DNA of 64,000 nucleotides from Flavobacteriales bacterium (GTDB lineage Bacteria > Bacteroidota > Bacteroidia > CAIKAF01), in assembly GCA_022402535.1 (NCBI GenBank), contig JAKRSD010000007.1:77110-141109 (forward strand). The letters are read 5' to 3'. A program made the translations under genes and the position numbers. Of the stretch, positions 1 through 7,475 are shown one piece after another. The notes below the pieces were generated by a model. The model was not told the DNA's origin. It searched no databases and was given only the letters and a program-made list of their open reading frames with translations. Numbering within the stretch: the stretch's first letter is position 1; the number at the start of each line of letters is the position of its first letter.

Positions 1-87
1 GCGAATGATCCCGCTATTCCATGGAGAGGAGACGCGCCAGACTATACAATAAACAATGATTGCAATCCGGCGAATGTAGGGGGATAA
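1..87 (+). CDS. C-terminal end of an unidentified protein (partial)
   Basis: Reading frame 1 is open from the window edge to a TAA at 85-87 and gives 28 residues that end in NDCNPANVGG. The composition (Asn, Asp, Pro, Gly rich) looks like a real secreted protein tail. The stop lies 2 bp before the ATG of the barrel gene at 90, so the two are probably co-transcribed. The same arrangement, a protein gene running directly into a barrel gene, recurs at 1005-2449. The family cannot be named from so short a piece. Confidence 0.5.
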   Translation, partial: ANDPAIPWRGDAPDYTINNDCNPANVGG

Positions 88-89
88 GA

Positions 90-878
90 ATGAAAATCAA
101 AACAATAATATTCGTTTCAATGCTGATTTGTACATCCATGCTTTGCCGTGCGCAGAGCATGGATGTATATTGGGCGCCCGGGCTTACCTTAAGTTGCGCC
201 CAAATTGTAAGCAAATCACCAAACGTTATATCAACAGGAAGATTGGCGCCGCAATTTCAAATCGGAAATGTTGGCTTAAGGTTTTCACCATTTAAGAACG
301 CAGGACATAGTTTGGACGTTGATTTTTTAATATGGCATACTGTCGTGTCACAAGTCAACTATAAAGCTCTTTTTGCAGACCAGCTTGTTGAAGGGGGTGG
401 GAGTACAACCATGATTTATAATGGATTTAGTCTTGGTTACAGTTATAATGTTCAACTCTCACCACGGTGGAGATTTTATCCTATGGTAAAGCTAAATTTT
501 CTTTTTACCAACACTAGCCTTGCTGGTGGTACATCTAGTTCCCCTCCTTTTGTCCTTACAAGTGAATTATCCGGTCAAAGCTATGATGTTAGATTTTTTG
601 ATAATACTATGGATATGGCGCCTTACGCGATCGTTGATCCTACAGTTTCTATAGGTGGAAGGTTCACATATCACACAAAGAAGCGTTTCTTTTTACTGTT
701 CGGAGTACAATATTATCGGGGCTTTAGGGATCAAGTTTTTGCTAATCAACGAATGGAGGATATTAATACTGGAGAACAGCTGGTTTATGTCAATACCAAA
801 AGTAAAAACAGCAATCTGACCATTGAGTTTGGATTTGGCGGAAGAATATCTTTGCCCAAACGAAAAGACAAAAAATGA
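90..878 (+). CDS. Secreted outer-membrane beta-barrel-like protein
   Basis: The protein has 262 residues. A signal peptide is clear: MKIK, then a hydrophobic stretch, ending near CRAQ at residues 20-23. The mature part has alternating aromatic and polar strands, for example LGYSYNVQLSPRWRFYPMVK and FFLLFGVQYYRGF, and ends with a strand-like segment EFGFGGRIS and a lysine-rich tail. This fits a small outer-membrane barrel of the kind common in Bacteroidota, but no named family was recognised. An ATG at 60 is in frame, but the ATG at 90 is preferred because it begins the signal peptide and follows a purine-rich stretch (AGGGGGATAAGA). It starts 2 bp after the preceding stop. Its signal-peptide coding region contains a 12-bp perfect inverted repeat (131-167). 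Confidence 0.7.
   Translation: MKIKTIIFVSMLICTSMLCRAQSMDVYWAPGLTLSCAQIVSKSPNVISTGRLAPQFQIGNVGLRFSPFKNAGHSLDVDFLIWHTVVSQVNYKALFADQLVEGGGSTTMIYNGFSLGYSYNVQLSPRWRFYPMVKLNFLFTNTSLAGGTSSSPPFVLTSELSGQSYDVRFFDNTMDMAPYAIVDPTVSIGGRFTYHTKKRFFLLFGVQYYRGFRDQVFANQRMEDINTGEQLVYVNTKSKNSNLTIEFGFGGRISLPKRKDKK
131..167. repeat. Perfect 12-bp inverted repeat inside a signal-peptide coding region
   Basis: TACATCCATGCT at 131-142 and its exact reverse complement AGCATGGATGTA at 156-167 enclose a 13-nt loop. It lies about 40 nt after the start codon of the barrel gene at 90, in the part that codes for the signal peptide. In the mRNA it could form a stable hairpin just downstream of the initiation region. Confidence 0.8.
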
Positions 879-902
879 TACAAGAGCCATGAGCTTGCAG
901 AT

Positions 903-1044
903 GCCATATATTTAAACAGCGAATGGAAAGTCATACGATATAAATAGTCCATATGTTTTTGCACGTGGTTCAAATTTATCGTTTATGTCAACCTTTACAA
1001 TTTTATGCTACAACTTCACTCAAAAGAAATTTTACCGCGATTGA
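903..1044 (+). pseudogene. C-terminal remnant of a barrel gene related to the one at 1586-2449
   Basis: Read in the frame that continues from the stop at 876-878, this stretch encodes a tail containing GSNLSFMSTF and ending in CYNFTQKKFYRD followed by TGA (1042-1044). The intact protein at 1586-2449 ends with GSAFSLRLTF and SYNFTQKKFYRD, so G-S, S, T-F and the whole last block match. No start codon or N-terminal part is present. I infer that it is the 3' end of a lost third barrel gene, left by recombination between tandem copies. Confidence 0.6.
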
Positions 1045-1586
1045 GAACTGATGTGATATATAGCCGCCAAACCGTAGAAGAGGATCTGTGGGAAATAAGC
1101 GGACTGCCGCAACCCAAAAGTGGCCCGGGAGGAGGGTGTCCTACGGTGGCTCAGTATTCCGGGACGGAAAGACAGCTATATAACGACAAGGCTAATTTAC
1201 ATTTTGGACAAACGGGCTGTCAAGGTGAGCAGCCTAAAGATTTAATCGTAAGATCAAAGGCAAGATATGAAAGGTATGGGATTCTTTTTGAGCTATATAT
1301 ACATGGCTGGGAGCAAAGAGGTCAGAGTAATAATGACTTTTCATGTAATCAAATTAAGATTGAAATCCCTACCCTAGCGTATAAGGGTAACAACTTATCT
1401 GCGGTAGGTCCAGTTTCTCTTTATCCTACTCCGGCAATTGGTGGTTTTAAAGTTAAGCTTAAGCCTTATTCTAAGACGAGAAGGTTGTGTTATTTTTACT
1501 TGAACGGGAGAGTCGGAAGTTTAAAAGGTTGGCCTAATTGGCAATTTACACCTTTTGCTCCTGTTAGATTTAATTATACACCTTAA
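1005..1586 (+). CDS. Uncharacterised protein, probably 5'-truncated
   Basis: The frame codes for up to 193 residues. No signal peptide or family motif was recognised. It has several Cys, Gly-Pro clusters (KSGPGGGCPTVAQYSG) and strand-like C-terminal segments (LCYFYLNGRVGSLKGW). The only ATG (1005) lies inside the repeat that encodes the barrel remnant, so the first 13 codons are that repeat read in another frame. The genuine N-terminal part is therefore probably missing, or translation starts elsewhere (GTG at 1051 is possible). Its stop overlaps the ATG of the next barrel gene (TAATG, 1584-1588), which suggests coupled translation. It occupies the same place relative to a barrel gene as the partial gene at 1-87. 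Confidence 0.5.
   Translation: MLQLHSKEILPRLRTDVIYSRQTVEEDLWEISGLPQPKSGPGGGCPTVAQYSGTERQLYNDKANLHFGQTGCQGEQPKDLIVRSKARYERYGILFELYIHGWEQRGQSNNDFSCNQIKIEIPTLAYKGNNLSAVGPVSLYPTPAIGGFKVKLKPYSKTRRLCYFYLNGRVGSLKGWPNWQFTPFAPVRFNYTP
1009..1047 (+). repeat. 39-bp direct repeat, copy 1 (barrel gene 3' end)
   Basis: This segment matches 2414-2452 with a single mismatch (T at 1020, C at 2425). It codes for the last residues (YNFTQKKFYRD plus stop) of the barrel family. Near-identity at DNA level indicates recent duplication or gene conversion. Confidence 0.85.
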
Positions 1587-2449
1587 TGAAATCATTTTTC
1601 ATATCATCATTAATGAGCATACAGGTCTTTTGCCTGTATGCTCAAAATGTGCTAAAATTGCGATCTGGCATAAGTGGTTTAGATGTTCCCGTTTTTAACT
1701 CTTCCAGGTTAAATGAAGAATTCACAATTGACAATCCTCACTATAGCTCAAGGAAATTAAATAAAGTTTATCCATGGGCTGACTTTCATTTCTTTATTGA
1801 TTTTGAAAGAAATCAAAAGTTTACTATCTCGACTGGATATATAAATTCAGGAATAGGGGCGGGTTTTAAATATATTTACAAAACCGAGCCTCAATATTAC
1901 ATTTCACCTGAAGGATTTAAATATCCATTTGGTTCAGGATATGGAAATTTTTATTCATCATATACCATTCATAAAATACCTTTAATTTTTAGTTATAGAA
2001 TTTTTGACAATAGAAATCAGTGTAGGGAAATTAACCACAAAAAGCTATTTATTCAGCCTGATTTGCTCACCGGAGTTTCTCTAATGCTAATGGGTAATAA
2101 TTTTGATAAATACATTAGCTATGATATTCCAATTGAGAACCAATTTGTGAACCATAACAATGACAGTATCACTTTAAACTATACAAGAATGTCATATAAT
2201 AAAACAGGAGTTGGTCTTATGTTTGGCATGAATTTAAGATTGAAAAATCAGAATCATGAATTTTGCACACTGACAGCATATTATGAACAAGGGTTAATTT
2301 ATCTCTTATCCCTTGAACAAATAGGCACAATAAATAATGAATTTAAATTTGTAGATAATGTAAGCAGTTTGGGGTCAGCTTTCTCATTGCGTCTCACCTT
2401 CCCCGTTTTCTCTTACAACTTCACCCAAAAGAAATTTTACCGCGATTGA
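1586..2449 (+). CDS. Outer-membrane beta-barrel-like protein (paralogue of the remnant at 903-1044)
   Basis: The protein has 287 residues. A hydrophobic N-terminus (MKSFFISSLMSIQVFCLYAQ) is a likely signal peptide cut after AQ. The rest alternates aromatic and polar residues with many Tyr and Asn, and ends SYNFTQKKFYRD. This fits a porin-like barrel of a Bacteroidota-specific kind; no precise family was recognised. The start overlaps the preceding stop by 1 nt. The gene is clearly more AT-rich than the housekeeping genes that follow, which suggests a different history. A strong hairpin terminator follows within 10 bp. Confidence 0.65.
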   Translation: MKSFFISSLMSIQVFCLYAQNVLKLRSGISGLDVPVFNSSRLNEEFTIDNPHYSSRKLNKVYPWADFHFFIDFERNQKFTISTGYINSGIGAGFKYIYKTEPQYYISPEGFKYPFGSGYGNFYSSYTIHKIPLIFSYRIFDNRNQCREINHKKLFIQPDLLTGVSLMLMGNNFDKYISYDIPIENQFVNHNNDSITLNYTRMSYNKTGVGLMFGMNLRLKNQNHEFCTLTAYYEQGLIYLLSLEQIGTINNEFKFVDNVSSLGSAFSLRLTFPVFSYNFTQKKFYRD

Positions 2450-2452
2450 GAA
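2414..2452 (+). repeat. 39-bp direct repeat, copy 2 (barrel gene 3' end)
   Basis: This is the partner of 1009-1047, with 38 of 39 bases identical. It lies at the intact 3' end of the barrel gene. Confidence 0.85.
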
Positions 2453-2454
2453 AA

Positions 2455-2486
2455 TAAAAAAGGCTGTCGATTGACAGCCTTTTTGT
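2455..2486. terminator. Bidirectional rho-independent terminator
   Basis: An A-run is followed by the stem AGGCTGTC (2461-2468), a GATT loop, GACAGCCT (2473-2480) and a T-run. It lies between the convergent barrel gene (ending 2449) and the PepSY-like gene (ending 2505), and can end transcription from both sides. Confidence 0.9.
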
Positions 2487-2504
2487 TAATTATTGGGTAT
2501 GTAT

Positions 2505-2942
2505 TTATTGAAATACGTTACGTTTTACCATTTGACCGCTCGCCTGATAAAGCACTTCTACGTGTGTATTCCCGGTGAGGTATTGGTATTCGTACAGGGT
2601 CACTCCATCCGGATAATCGCGCTTGGCCACTCCTTCAAACGTAAAGTTTGAAAAACGGGCTTCCATATCCTGAAGCGCCGGAGCCGGAACCTCTGCCTTA
2701 GCCAAGGCCGTTTCGGTAAACTGAAGCACAGCCTGAGCATCATACACCATATACATCTGTTTGCCGTTTTGCGTAAAGCCGGCTTTCCATAATGAGCCTT
2801 CGGCAGTGTAAGTTGCATTTACGCCCGGCATAGCCTGATTAAAGGCCGTTTTGACGGCTGCAGGAACCGTTGAAGGGGTTTGCGAAAATAAAAATCCGGT
2901 GAGTGAGAAGGTAAACAACAGGGTGAATAAGCCTTTTTTCAT
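2505..2942 (-). CDS. Periplasmic PepSY-like protein
   Basis: The protein has 145 residues. MKKGLFTLLF plus a hydrophobic run up to GFLFSQ is a signal peptide. The mature part matches the pattern of the PepSY-like / BLIP-like secreted proteins of Bacteroidota: VPAAVKTAFNQAMPG near the start, then W-K-A-G-F, a repeated half with the pattern 'Y-D-A-Q-A-V-L', and a final beta hairpin (YEYQYLTGNTHVEVLY). Such proteins are thought to bind or inhibit other envelope proteins; the role here is unknown. An in-frame TTG at 2963 exists, but the ATG at 2942 is preferred because it begins the signal peptide and lies 26 nt after a good promoter. Confidence 0.75.
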   Translation of the reverse strand: MKKGLFTLLFTFSLTGFLFSQTPSTVPAAVKTAFNQAMPGVNATYTAEGSLWKAGFTQNGKQMYMVYDAQAVLQFTETALAKAEVPAPALQDMEARFSNFTFEGVAKRDYPDGVTLYEYQYLTGNTHVEVLYQASGQMVKRNVFQ

Positions 2943-2968
2943 GATAAATCTGTTTTTTAACAATTATT

Positions 2969-2998
2969 CAAAGTTAATCTTTTTTTCAAAACACCAAA
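2969..2998 (-). promoter_or_regulatory. Bacteroidota-type promoter of the PepSY-like gene
   Basis: On the minus strand TTTG (2995-2998) is followed after 18 bp by TAACTTTG (2969-2976). This matches the -33 TTTG and -7 TAnnTTTG consensus of Bacteroidota sigma-ABfr. The gene starts at 2942. Confidence 0.75.
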
Positions 2999-3012
2999 GG
3001 TTTTGACAATTT

Positions 3013-4071
3013 TTAGGCCAAACCGGCCAAAAAATTAAAAATATCCACCCCATCCGGATAGTCACTCAGCCCGGGAGACTGGGTTTTGCCGGGAGGAACC
3101 GCCCGGGGAAACAGTTGGGTATTCAAACTTGAAACACACTGTATCTGCTGCTCATCCTGCATCAACCTTTCTTTCAACTGCTCCGGGGAATCATAGTATT
3201 CATAAAAAACGGTACCCACGGGAGCTCCGCTCGCCGGATTTTCTTTGAACAGAAAAATTCCGTTGTCGTAAAAAGAATCGCCATTCAGCAAAAACATAGA
3301 ACGATGATACTCGTAGTTGTTTACGTATTTGTGGTTTTCCATCAGATGCGTAAATGATTCAAGGCGCTGGAGAAGGGGTACAAAATCATACCCCCGGGGT
3401 ACAAACAGTTTGCTCACATTGCGGCAACCCATTCCGTAAAAAGTAGAAATATCATCGCCAAGTGATTTAAAGTCTTCCTCTTTTTCATCACCCGTAATAA
3501 CGGCTACGGAGGTTCTGTTTTTGCGGATTACATGAGGATAGGTGCCAAAATAATATTCAAAATAGCGCGAAGAATTGTTGCTTCCCGTGGCAATTACCGC
3601 ATCAAACGATTGGCTGATTCTGTCCTGATCAAAATGTATATAGGGCTTTAATGCCGGCTCCAGTTCGGTAATTTCAGCCGCCAGAAAAGGAAGCCAATAC
3701 GGGTCTGATGAAGAAAGTTTGCCCACAAAATGAAACCCGGAAAGCACCACACACATAAAATCATAAAAATTTACTGCGGGAATATTTCCGGCCATGATTA
3801 CGGCAATGGTTTTATTGCGATTGCCTTCAAAAGCGGTGGCATAAGGCGCCAATGCTTCGCGAATGGATTGTTCATCCAACAGGCGGGCTATGCCTTTCAG
3901 TGCCATTATTTGATTTTCGGGCGTAAACCATCCGTTTTCGGCGGTTGATTTTTCCACCGTTTTGCGCCAATGCCCGGGCAGGCTTTCCAACGTGCCGTCC
4001 CACTTTTCCGTAACCGACTGAATATCTTTGCCCAGCTGAACAAACAGACTGATTCTGCGTTCCATTTCCAT
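3013..4071 (-). CDS. Acyl-CoA reductase (LuxC family)
   Basis: The protein has about 352 residues and resembles LuxC-type NADPH-dependent fatty-acyl-CoA reductases, which make aldehydes from acyl-CoA or acyl enzymes. Visible features are IAVIMAGNIPAVNFYDFMCV near residues 90-110, GSNNSSRYFEYYFG, and YGMGCRNVSKLFVPRGYDF, whose Cys is the likely nucleophile. The frame extends upstream to 4194, but that part overlaps the divergent ferredoxin gene and lies beyond the promoter, so the ATG at 4071 (or 4065) is chosen. Pairing of this gene with a divergent ferredoxin, serC and serA is a recurrent Bacteroidota arrangement. The physiological substrate is unknown, and no luciferase genes are present. 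Confidence 0.8.
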   Translation of the reverse strand: MEMERRISLFVQLGKDIQSVTEKWDGTLESLPGHWRKTVEKSTAENGWFTPENQIMALKGIARLLDEQSIREALAPYATAFEGNRNKTIAVIMAGNIPAVNFYDFMCVVLSGFHFVGKLSSSDPYWLPFLAAEITELEPALKPYIHFDQDRISQSFDAVIATGSNNSSRYFEYYFGTYPHVIRKNRTSVAVITGDEKEEDFKSLGDDISTFYGMGCRNVSKLFVPRGYDFVPLLQRLESFTHLMENHKYVNNYEYHRSMFLLNGDSFYDNGIFLFKENPASGAPVGTVFYEYYDSPEQLKERLMQDEQQIQCVSSLNTQLFPRAVPPGKTQSPGLSDYPDGVDIFNFLAGLA

Positions 4072-4093
4072 TTGAATCCGTTTTTTACCTTTG

Positions 4094-4121
4094 CAAAAGT
4101 ATTCAATAGTTCCTACCGCAA
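4094..4121 (-). promoter_or_regulatory. Bacteroidota-type promoter of the acyl-CoA reductase gene
   Basis: On the minus strand TTG (4119-4121) is followed after 17 bp by TACTTTTG (4094-4101), a full TAnnTTTG match. The ATG at 4071 lies 22 nt downstream. Confidence 0.7.
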
Positions 4122-4162
4122 GGTAAAAACGGGAACTGACCACATAAACGAGTTGAACTGAA

Positions 4163-4510
4163 ATGGCAATTATAATAACCGAAGAATGTATCAATTGCGG
4201 GGCCTGCGAACCCGAATGTCCGAATAATGCAATTTACGAAGGCGGAGTAGAATGGCGGATGAGCGACGGCACTTCCGTTTCGGGTAATTTTACCCTGCGT
4301 GATGGCAAAAATGTAGATGCCGATTCCGTGCAGACACCCGTTTCCATGGATCTGTATTATATCGTGCCGGATAAATGTACCGAGTGTGTGGGATTTCATG
4401 ATGAACCCCAATGTGCGGCCGTGTGCCCCGTAGATTGCTGTGTGGACGATCCGGATATCCGCGAAACTAAAGAGGAACTGTTTGCCAAAAAGGACAAACT
4501 GCATCTCTGA
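4163..4510 (+). CDS. 2[4Fe-4S] ferredoxin
   Basis: The protein has 115 residues and two [4Fe-4S] binding sites. The first motif is [12 protein letters not shown] (C9, C12, C15, C19). The second is [18 protein letters not shown] (C72, C75, C84, C88), in which the extended spacing between the second and third Cys is typical of the YfhL/Allochromatium-type ferredoxins. The central insertion (residues 27-65) is characteristic of the Bacteroidota version. It is a cytoplasmic electron carrier. It is transcribed away from the acyl-CoA reductase; a link between the two is plausible but not shown by the sequence. Confidence 0.9.
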   Translation: MAIIITEECINCGACEPECPNNAIYEGGVEWRMSDGTSVSGNFTLRDGKNVDADSVQTPVSMDLYYIVPDKCTECVGFHDEPQCAAVCPVDCCVDDPDIRETKEELFAKKDKLHL

Positions 4511-4569
4511 TTCCTGCTAAATATCCTTAAATCGGGAATAGGGACCGGTTTATCCCGTTACTAAATGGT

Positions 4570-5451
4570 ATGAAAAAACACCTGATTTTATGGCTTTTGA
4601 TTTTTACCGGCATGTCCGGAATCAACTCATTTGCCCAACCCGTAAGCCTTAATAAACTGGCCTTGGAAGGTCAGGTGTTGCTGGACCGCAATATTCCCGA
4701 TACGATAAAAATAACCGCCGCCGCCGATTTTATCCGCGATTTTGAATTGTATCTGAAGCGCTACGGACCCGATTCGGTGAATACCACAAGCCTCCCTTTC
4801 GTTTCCCGGTTAACGTCTCCCGATAAACTGACTGATGTATTCACCTGGAATCTGAAACGGGCAGAAGATTCTTTTATTCACTATGGCCTTGTGCTGAACA
4901 AGAACAAAAAAACCGGGGAAACAAAACTGTTTCGCCTCGAAGACAAAGGAGAAACCATCAAAAATCCCGAAACGAAAAATCTTGGAAAATCAAGCTGGAT
5001 GGGCTGTCTGTACTATTCACTTACCGATATTTCCAAAGGCAAAAAAAAGATGTATCTCTTATTGGGATATGGAGGAAATACGCCGCAGGTACGCCGCAAA
5101 GTGGCTGAAATTATCTCATTCAATAATGTGGGCGATATACAGTTGGGGGCACCCATTTTTCAAAAAGAAAACAAAACATTTAACCGGGTTGTACTCGAAT
5201 ACAATGCAAAAGCCACCGTATCGCTTAAATATTTTCCCGAATCATCCCTGCTGATATTTGATTTTCTGGTCCCCGTTTCAGATATATATCTGGGTAACCC
5301 TGCATTTTATGGACCCGACGGTTCGTACAACGGATTTCTGAAAAAAGGAGGAAAATTCAAATTCGTGCAGGATGTGGATGCCCGAAACCCTACAGAAAAT
5401 AAGGGAAACCGCACCAAACAGATTGAGCGGAAACTGCCGCAGGGCAATTAA
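4570..5451 (+). CDS. Secreted protein of unknown function
   Basis: The protein has 293 residues. MKKHLILWLLIFTGMSGINSFAQ is a signal peptide with the usual AQ end. The mature part has a helical first third (KITAAADFIRDFELYLKRYG), a middle strand-rich part with KKMYLLLGYGGNTPQVRRK, and a basic tail. The pattern is familiar from hypothetical proteins found beside serC in Bacteroidota, but I know no function. The 60-bp gap before it contains an imperfect inverted repeat (CGGGA...TCCCG, about 4534-4557) without a T-run. The stop overlaps the convergent hemerythrin gene by 4 bp (TTAA, 5448-5451). Confidence 0.7.
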   Translation: MKKHLILWLLIFTGMSGINSFAQPVSLNKLALEGQVLLDRNIPDTIKITAAADFIRDFELYLKRYGPDSVNTTSLPFVSRLTSPDKLTDVFTWNLKRAEDSFIHYGLVLNKNKKTGETKLFRLEDKGETIKNPETKNLGKSSWMGCLYYSLTDISKGKKKMYLLLGYGGNTPQVRRKVAEIISFNNVGDIQLGAPIFQKENKTFNRVVLEYNAKATVSLKYFPESSLLIFDFLVPVSDIYLGNPAFYGPDGSYNGFLKKGGKFKFVQDVDARNPTENKGNRTKQIERKLPQGN

Positions 5452-6152
5452 TGTGTTGCCATTTTTTCTTCCATTTCCAACATCATGGGCAAAAACACAT
5501 AGTCTTCAATGAGTGCGTGTTTGCGGAGTTCTACGGCAAAAAGCTCCACCTGGGTAAGAAAAATACGGTAAGGAAAAGGTACTTCTCCCTCCACGGAATA
5601 GGATTTGATAATCCGGCTCACTTCGTCCAGTTCATCTTCAATGGAATGGTGATTTTCTTTAATAGTTTTAAGCGGTGAATTCGAAATCAATGCCTGTAAA
5701 TCCGTGTTGGCAGCATGTGCATTCTGAGCACAAATCAACTGATAAGCATACGGGAAAAAATGAGTTTCCTCGGCCCGTATATGTTCAACAAGCTTTTCTT
5801 TATACTCGTTAAAAAACAGCGCCAAAGCTGATAACAGCGAATGTCCGTTTGGATATCGGGTAAAAACATGCAGCATGGATTGTTCAATCTCGGGCAGCAG
5901 TTTGGTTAAATAATACCGATGGGTAGCTTTCAGATAATTCAAAATCTGCAGAGGAGAATATTTGCGCATCTGTGGATAAAGCGATTCTTCCTCTTTGTCA
6001 TAAAATTCCAGAATCAGTTCTATCAGACTGCGATCAAACTCTACCGCAGAACAGGGACCATCCTGGGCATACGAAGGCACATCAAGGCGTTCGGTAACCC
6101 GATTATATAATTGACTTTCAAAAGCAAGTTCGTCAAAAACGGAAGTATTCAT
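5448..6152 (-). CDS. Hemerythrin-like (HHE) protein, possible Fe-S repair / RIC family
   Basis: The protein has 234 residues and is mostly helical. Its likely di-iron ligands are carried by YDKEEESLYPQM, ATHRYYLTKLLPEIE, HIRAEETHFFPY, NHHSIEDELDEV and RKHALIEDYVFLPMM. This order of HxxxxE/E..HxxxE segments matches the hemerythrin HHE domain found in ScdA/YtfE (RIC) proteins, which repair iron-sulfur centres after nitrosative stress. The N-terminal ScdA domain with its Cys pair is not seen, so assignment to RIC proper is uncertain. An in-frame start at 6233 would add residues unlike the family; the ATG at 6152 is preferred. It is a cytoplasmic protein. Upstream lies a short palindrome (GTCAAACTTGAC, about 6173-6184). 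Confidence 0.7.
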   Translation of the reverse strand: MNTSVFDELAFESQLYNRVTERLDVPSYAQDGPCSAVEFDRSLIELILEFYDKEEESLYPQMRKYSPLQILNYLKATHRYYLTKLLPEIEQSMLHVFTRYPNGHSLLSALALFFNEYKEKLVEHIRAEETHFFPYAYQLICAQNAHAANTDLQALISNSPLKTIKENHHSIEDELDEVSRIIKSYSVEGEVPFPYRIFLTQVELFAVELRKHALIEDYVFLPMMLEMEEKMATH

Positions 6153-6343
6153 ATCCAGTATATTTTGTTCTGTCAAACTTGACGAAAATCTGCAGAGATA
6201 AAACTGATAATAATCAGGTTTGAGAAACCACAAATCATATATTCCTGTTTTTCTGCATATTAAATAAAAGTAGGAATCAAAAATTCACATATTTAAGGGA
6301 TATTAGAACACATTTTCCTGTTTAAAAATACGATACAAATCAC

Positions 6344-6373
6344 CTTGCTTCCTTTCAAATTTGGTTAGCTTTG
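6344..6373 (+). promoter_or_regulatory. Bacteroidota-type promoter of serC-serA
   Basis: CTTG (6344-6347) is followed after 18 bp by TAGCTTTG (6366-6373), a full TAnnTTTG -7 box. The serC ATG lies at 6394, so the leader is short. Confidence 0.75.
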
Positions 6374-6393
6374 AGCCCGAAAAACAAACAAAC

Positions 6394-7467
6394 ATGAAAG
6401 TGCATAATTTTTCGGCAGGTCCGGGAATCCTTCCCGCTGAAGTGCTTCAAAAAGCCTCGGAAGCCGTAATCAATTTTGACGGACTGAATCTTTCCCTTCT
6501 GGAAATTTCGCACCGTTCGGCCAACTTCGAAGCCGTAATGGACAAAGCCCGCGCCCTGGTAAAAGAATTGACCGGATTGGGCGATGAGTATGAAGTGCTC
6601 TTTTTGCAGGGAGGAGCCAGCATGCAGTTTCTGCAGGTTCCCATGAATCTGATGAAAAACGGCGGCAGCGCCGCTTACGTGAACACGGGAGAATGGGCAA
6701 CCCGCGCCATTAAAGAGGCCAAAATGCTGGGAAATTGTGAAGTAATTGCCTCTTCGGAAGACAAAAACTTCAATTACATTCCAGAAGGATTCCACGCACC
6801 GGCCGGCACCGATTATTTACATATCACCTCCAACAATACCATTTTCGGAACGCAGTATCACGCCTTTCCGGAAACGGACGGTTTATTGGTTTGCGACATG
6901 TCTTCGGATATTTTCAGCCGCAAAATGGATTTTTCAAAGTTTGACCTGATTTATGCCGGTGCCCAAAAAAATATGGGTCCCGCGGGAACCACATTAGTCA
7001 TCGTGAAAAAAGAGATTTTAGGCAAAACAGGCCGTCAGATTCCGACCATGTTGGATTATCAGGTGCACATCAAAGGCGGAAGTATGTATAACACCCCTCC
7101 CGTTTTTCCTATTTATGTGAGTATGCTTACGCTGGAATGGTTGAAAAATAACGGAGGATTAGCCTGGATTGAAGGCGTAAACCGCGCCAAACAGGAATTG
7201 TTCTATAACACGGTGGATAGCCTGCCGAATGCGTTTCGCGGTACGGCGGCCAAAGAAGACCGTTCGTGGATGAACGCCACCTTTGTACTTACCGATGAAA
7301 GCAAAGACGCTGAATTTGCAGCCATGCTCAAAGCGGCAAATATAAGCCAATTAAAAGGCCACCGCAGCGTTGGCGGCTACCGCGCCAGTATGTATAACGC
7401 CCTTCCGTTGGAAAGCGTGCAGGTGCTGTGTGATGTGATGAAAGAATTTGCCAATAAATACGCATAA
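6394..7467 (+). CDS. serC: Phosphoserine aminotransferase
   Basis: The protein has 357 residues, the usual length of SerC. It converts 3-phosphohydroxypyruvate to phosphoserine (serine synthesis) and also acts in pyridoxal phosphate synthesis. Diagnostic parts are the start HNFSAGPGILPAEVL, ISHRS, LQGGASMQF, the PLP-lysine motif GAQKNMGPAG (K192), NTPPVFPIYV and the C-terminal HRSVGGYRASMYNA. An in-frame TTG at 6361 lies inside the promoter, so the ATG at 6394 is the start. The next gene, serA, starts 8 bp after its stop, and together they supply two steps of the serine pathway. Confidence 0.97.
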   Translation: MKVHNFSAGPGILPAEVLQKASEAVINFDGLNLSLLEISHRSANFEAVMDKARALVKELTGLGDEYEVLFLQGGASMQFLQVPMNLMKNGGSAAYVNTGEWATRAIKEAKMLGNCEVIASSEDKNFNYIPEGFHAPAGTDYLHITSNNTIFGTQYHAFPETDGLLVCDMSSDIFSRKMDFSKFDLIYAGAQKNMGPAGTTLVIVKKEILGKTGRQIPTMLDYQVHIKGGSMYNTPPVFPIYVSMLTLEWLKNNGGLAWIEGVNRAKQELFYNTVDSLPNAFRGTAAKEDRSWMNATFVLTDESKDAEFAAMLKAANISQLKGHRSVGGYRASMYNALPLESVQVLCDVMKEFANKYA

Positions 7468-7475
7468 ACATTCCC

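Noticed and set aside
4072-4194. N-terminal extension of the acyl-CoA reductase
   Set aside because: It would cross its own -33/-7 promoter and the divergent ferredoxin gene, and the added residues do not look like the family.
4534-4557. Terminator after the ferredoxin gene
   Set aside because: The inverted repeat (CGGGA/TCCCG) is short, has a long loop and no T-run; it cannot be called a terminator.
6173-6184. Operator (GTCAAACTTGAC) upstream of the hemerythrin-like gene
   Set aside because: Only a 5-bp half-site with a 2-bp spacer, no promoter seen around it, and no match to a regulator site I know for certain.
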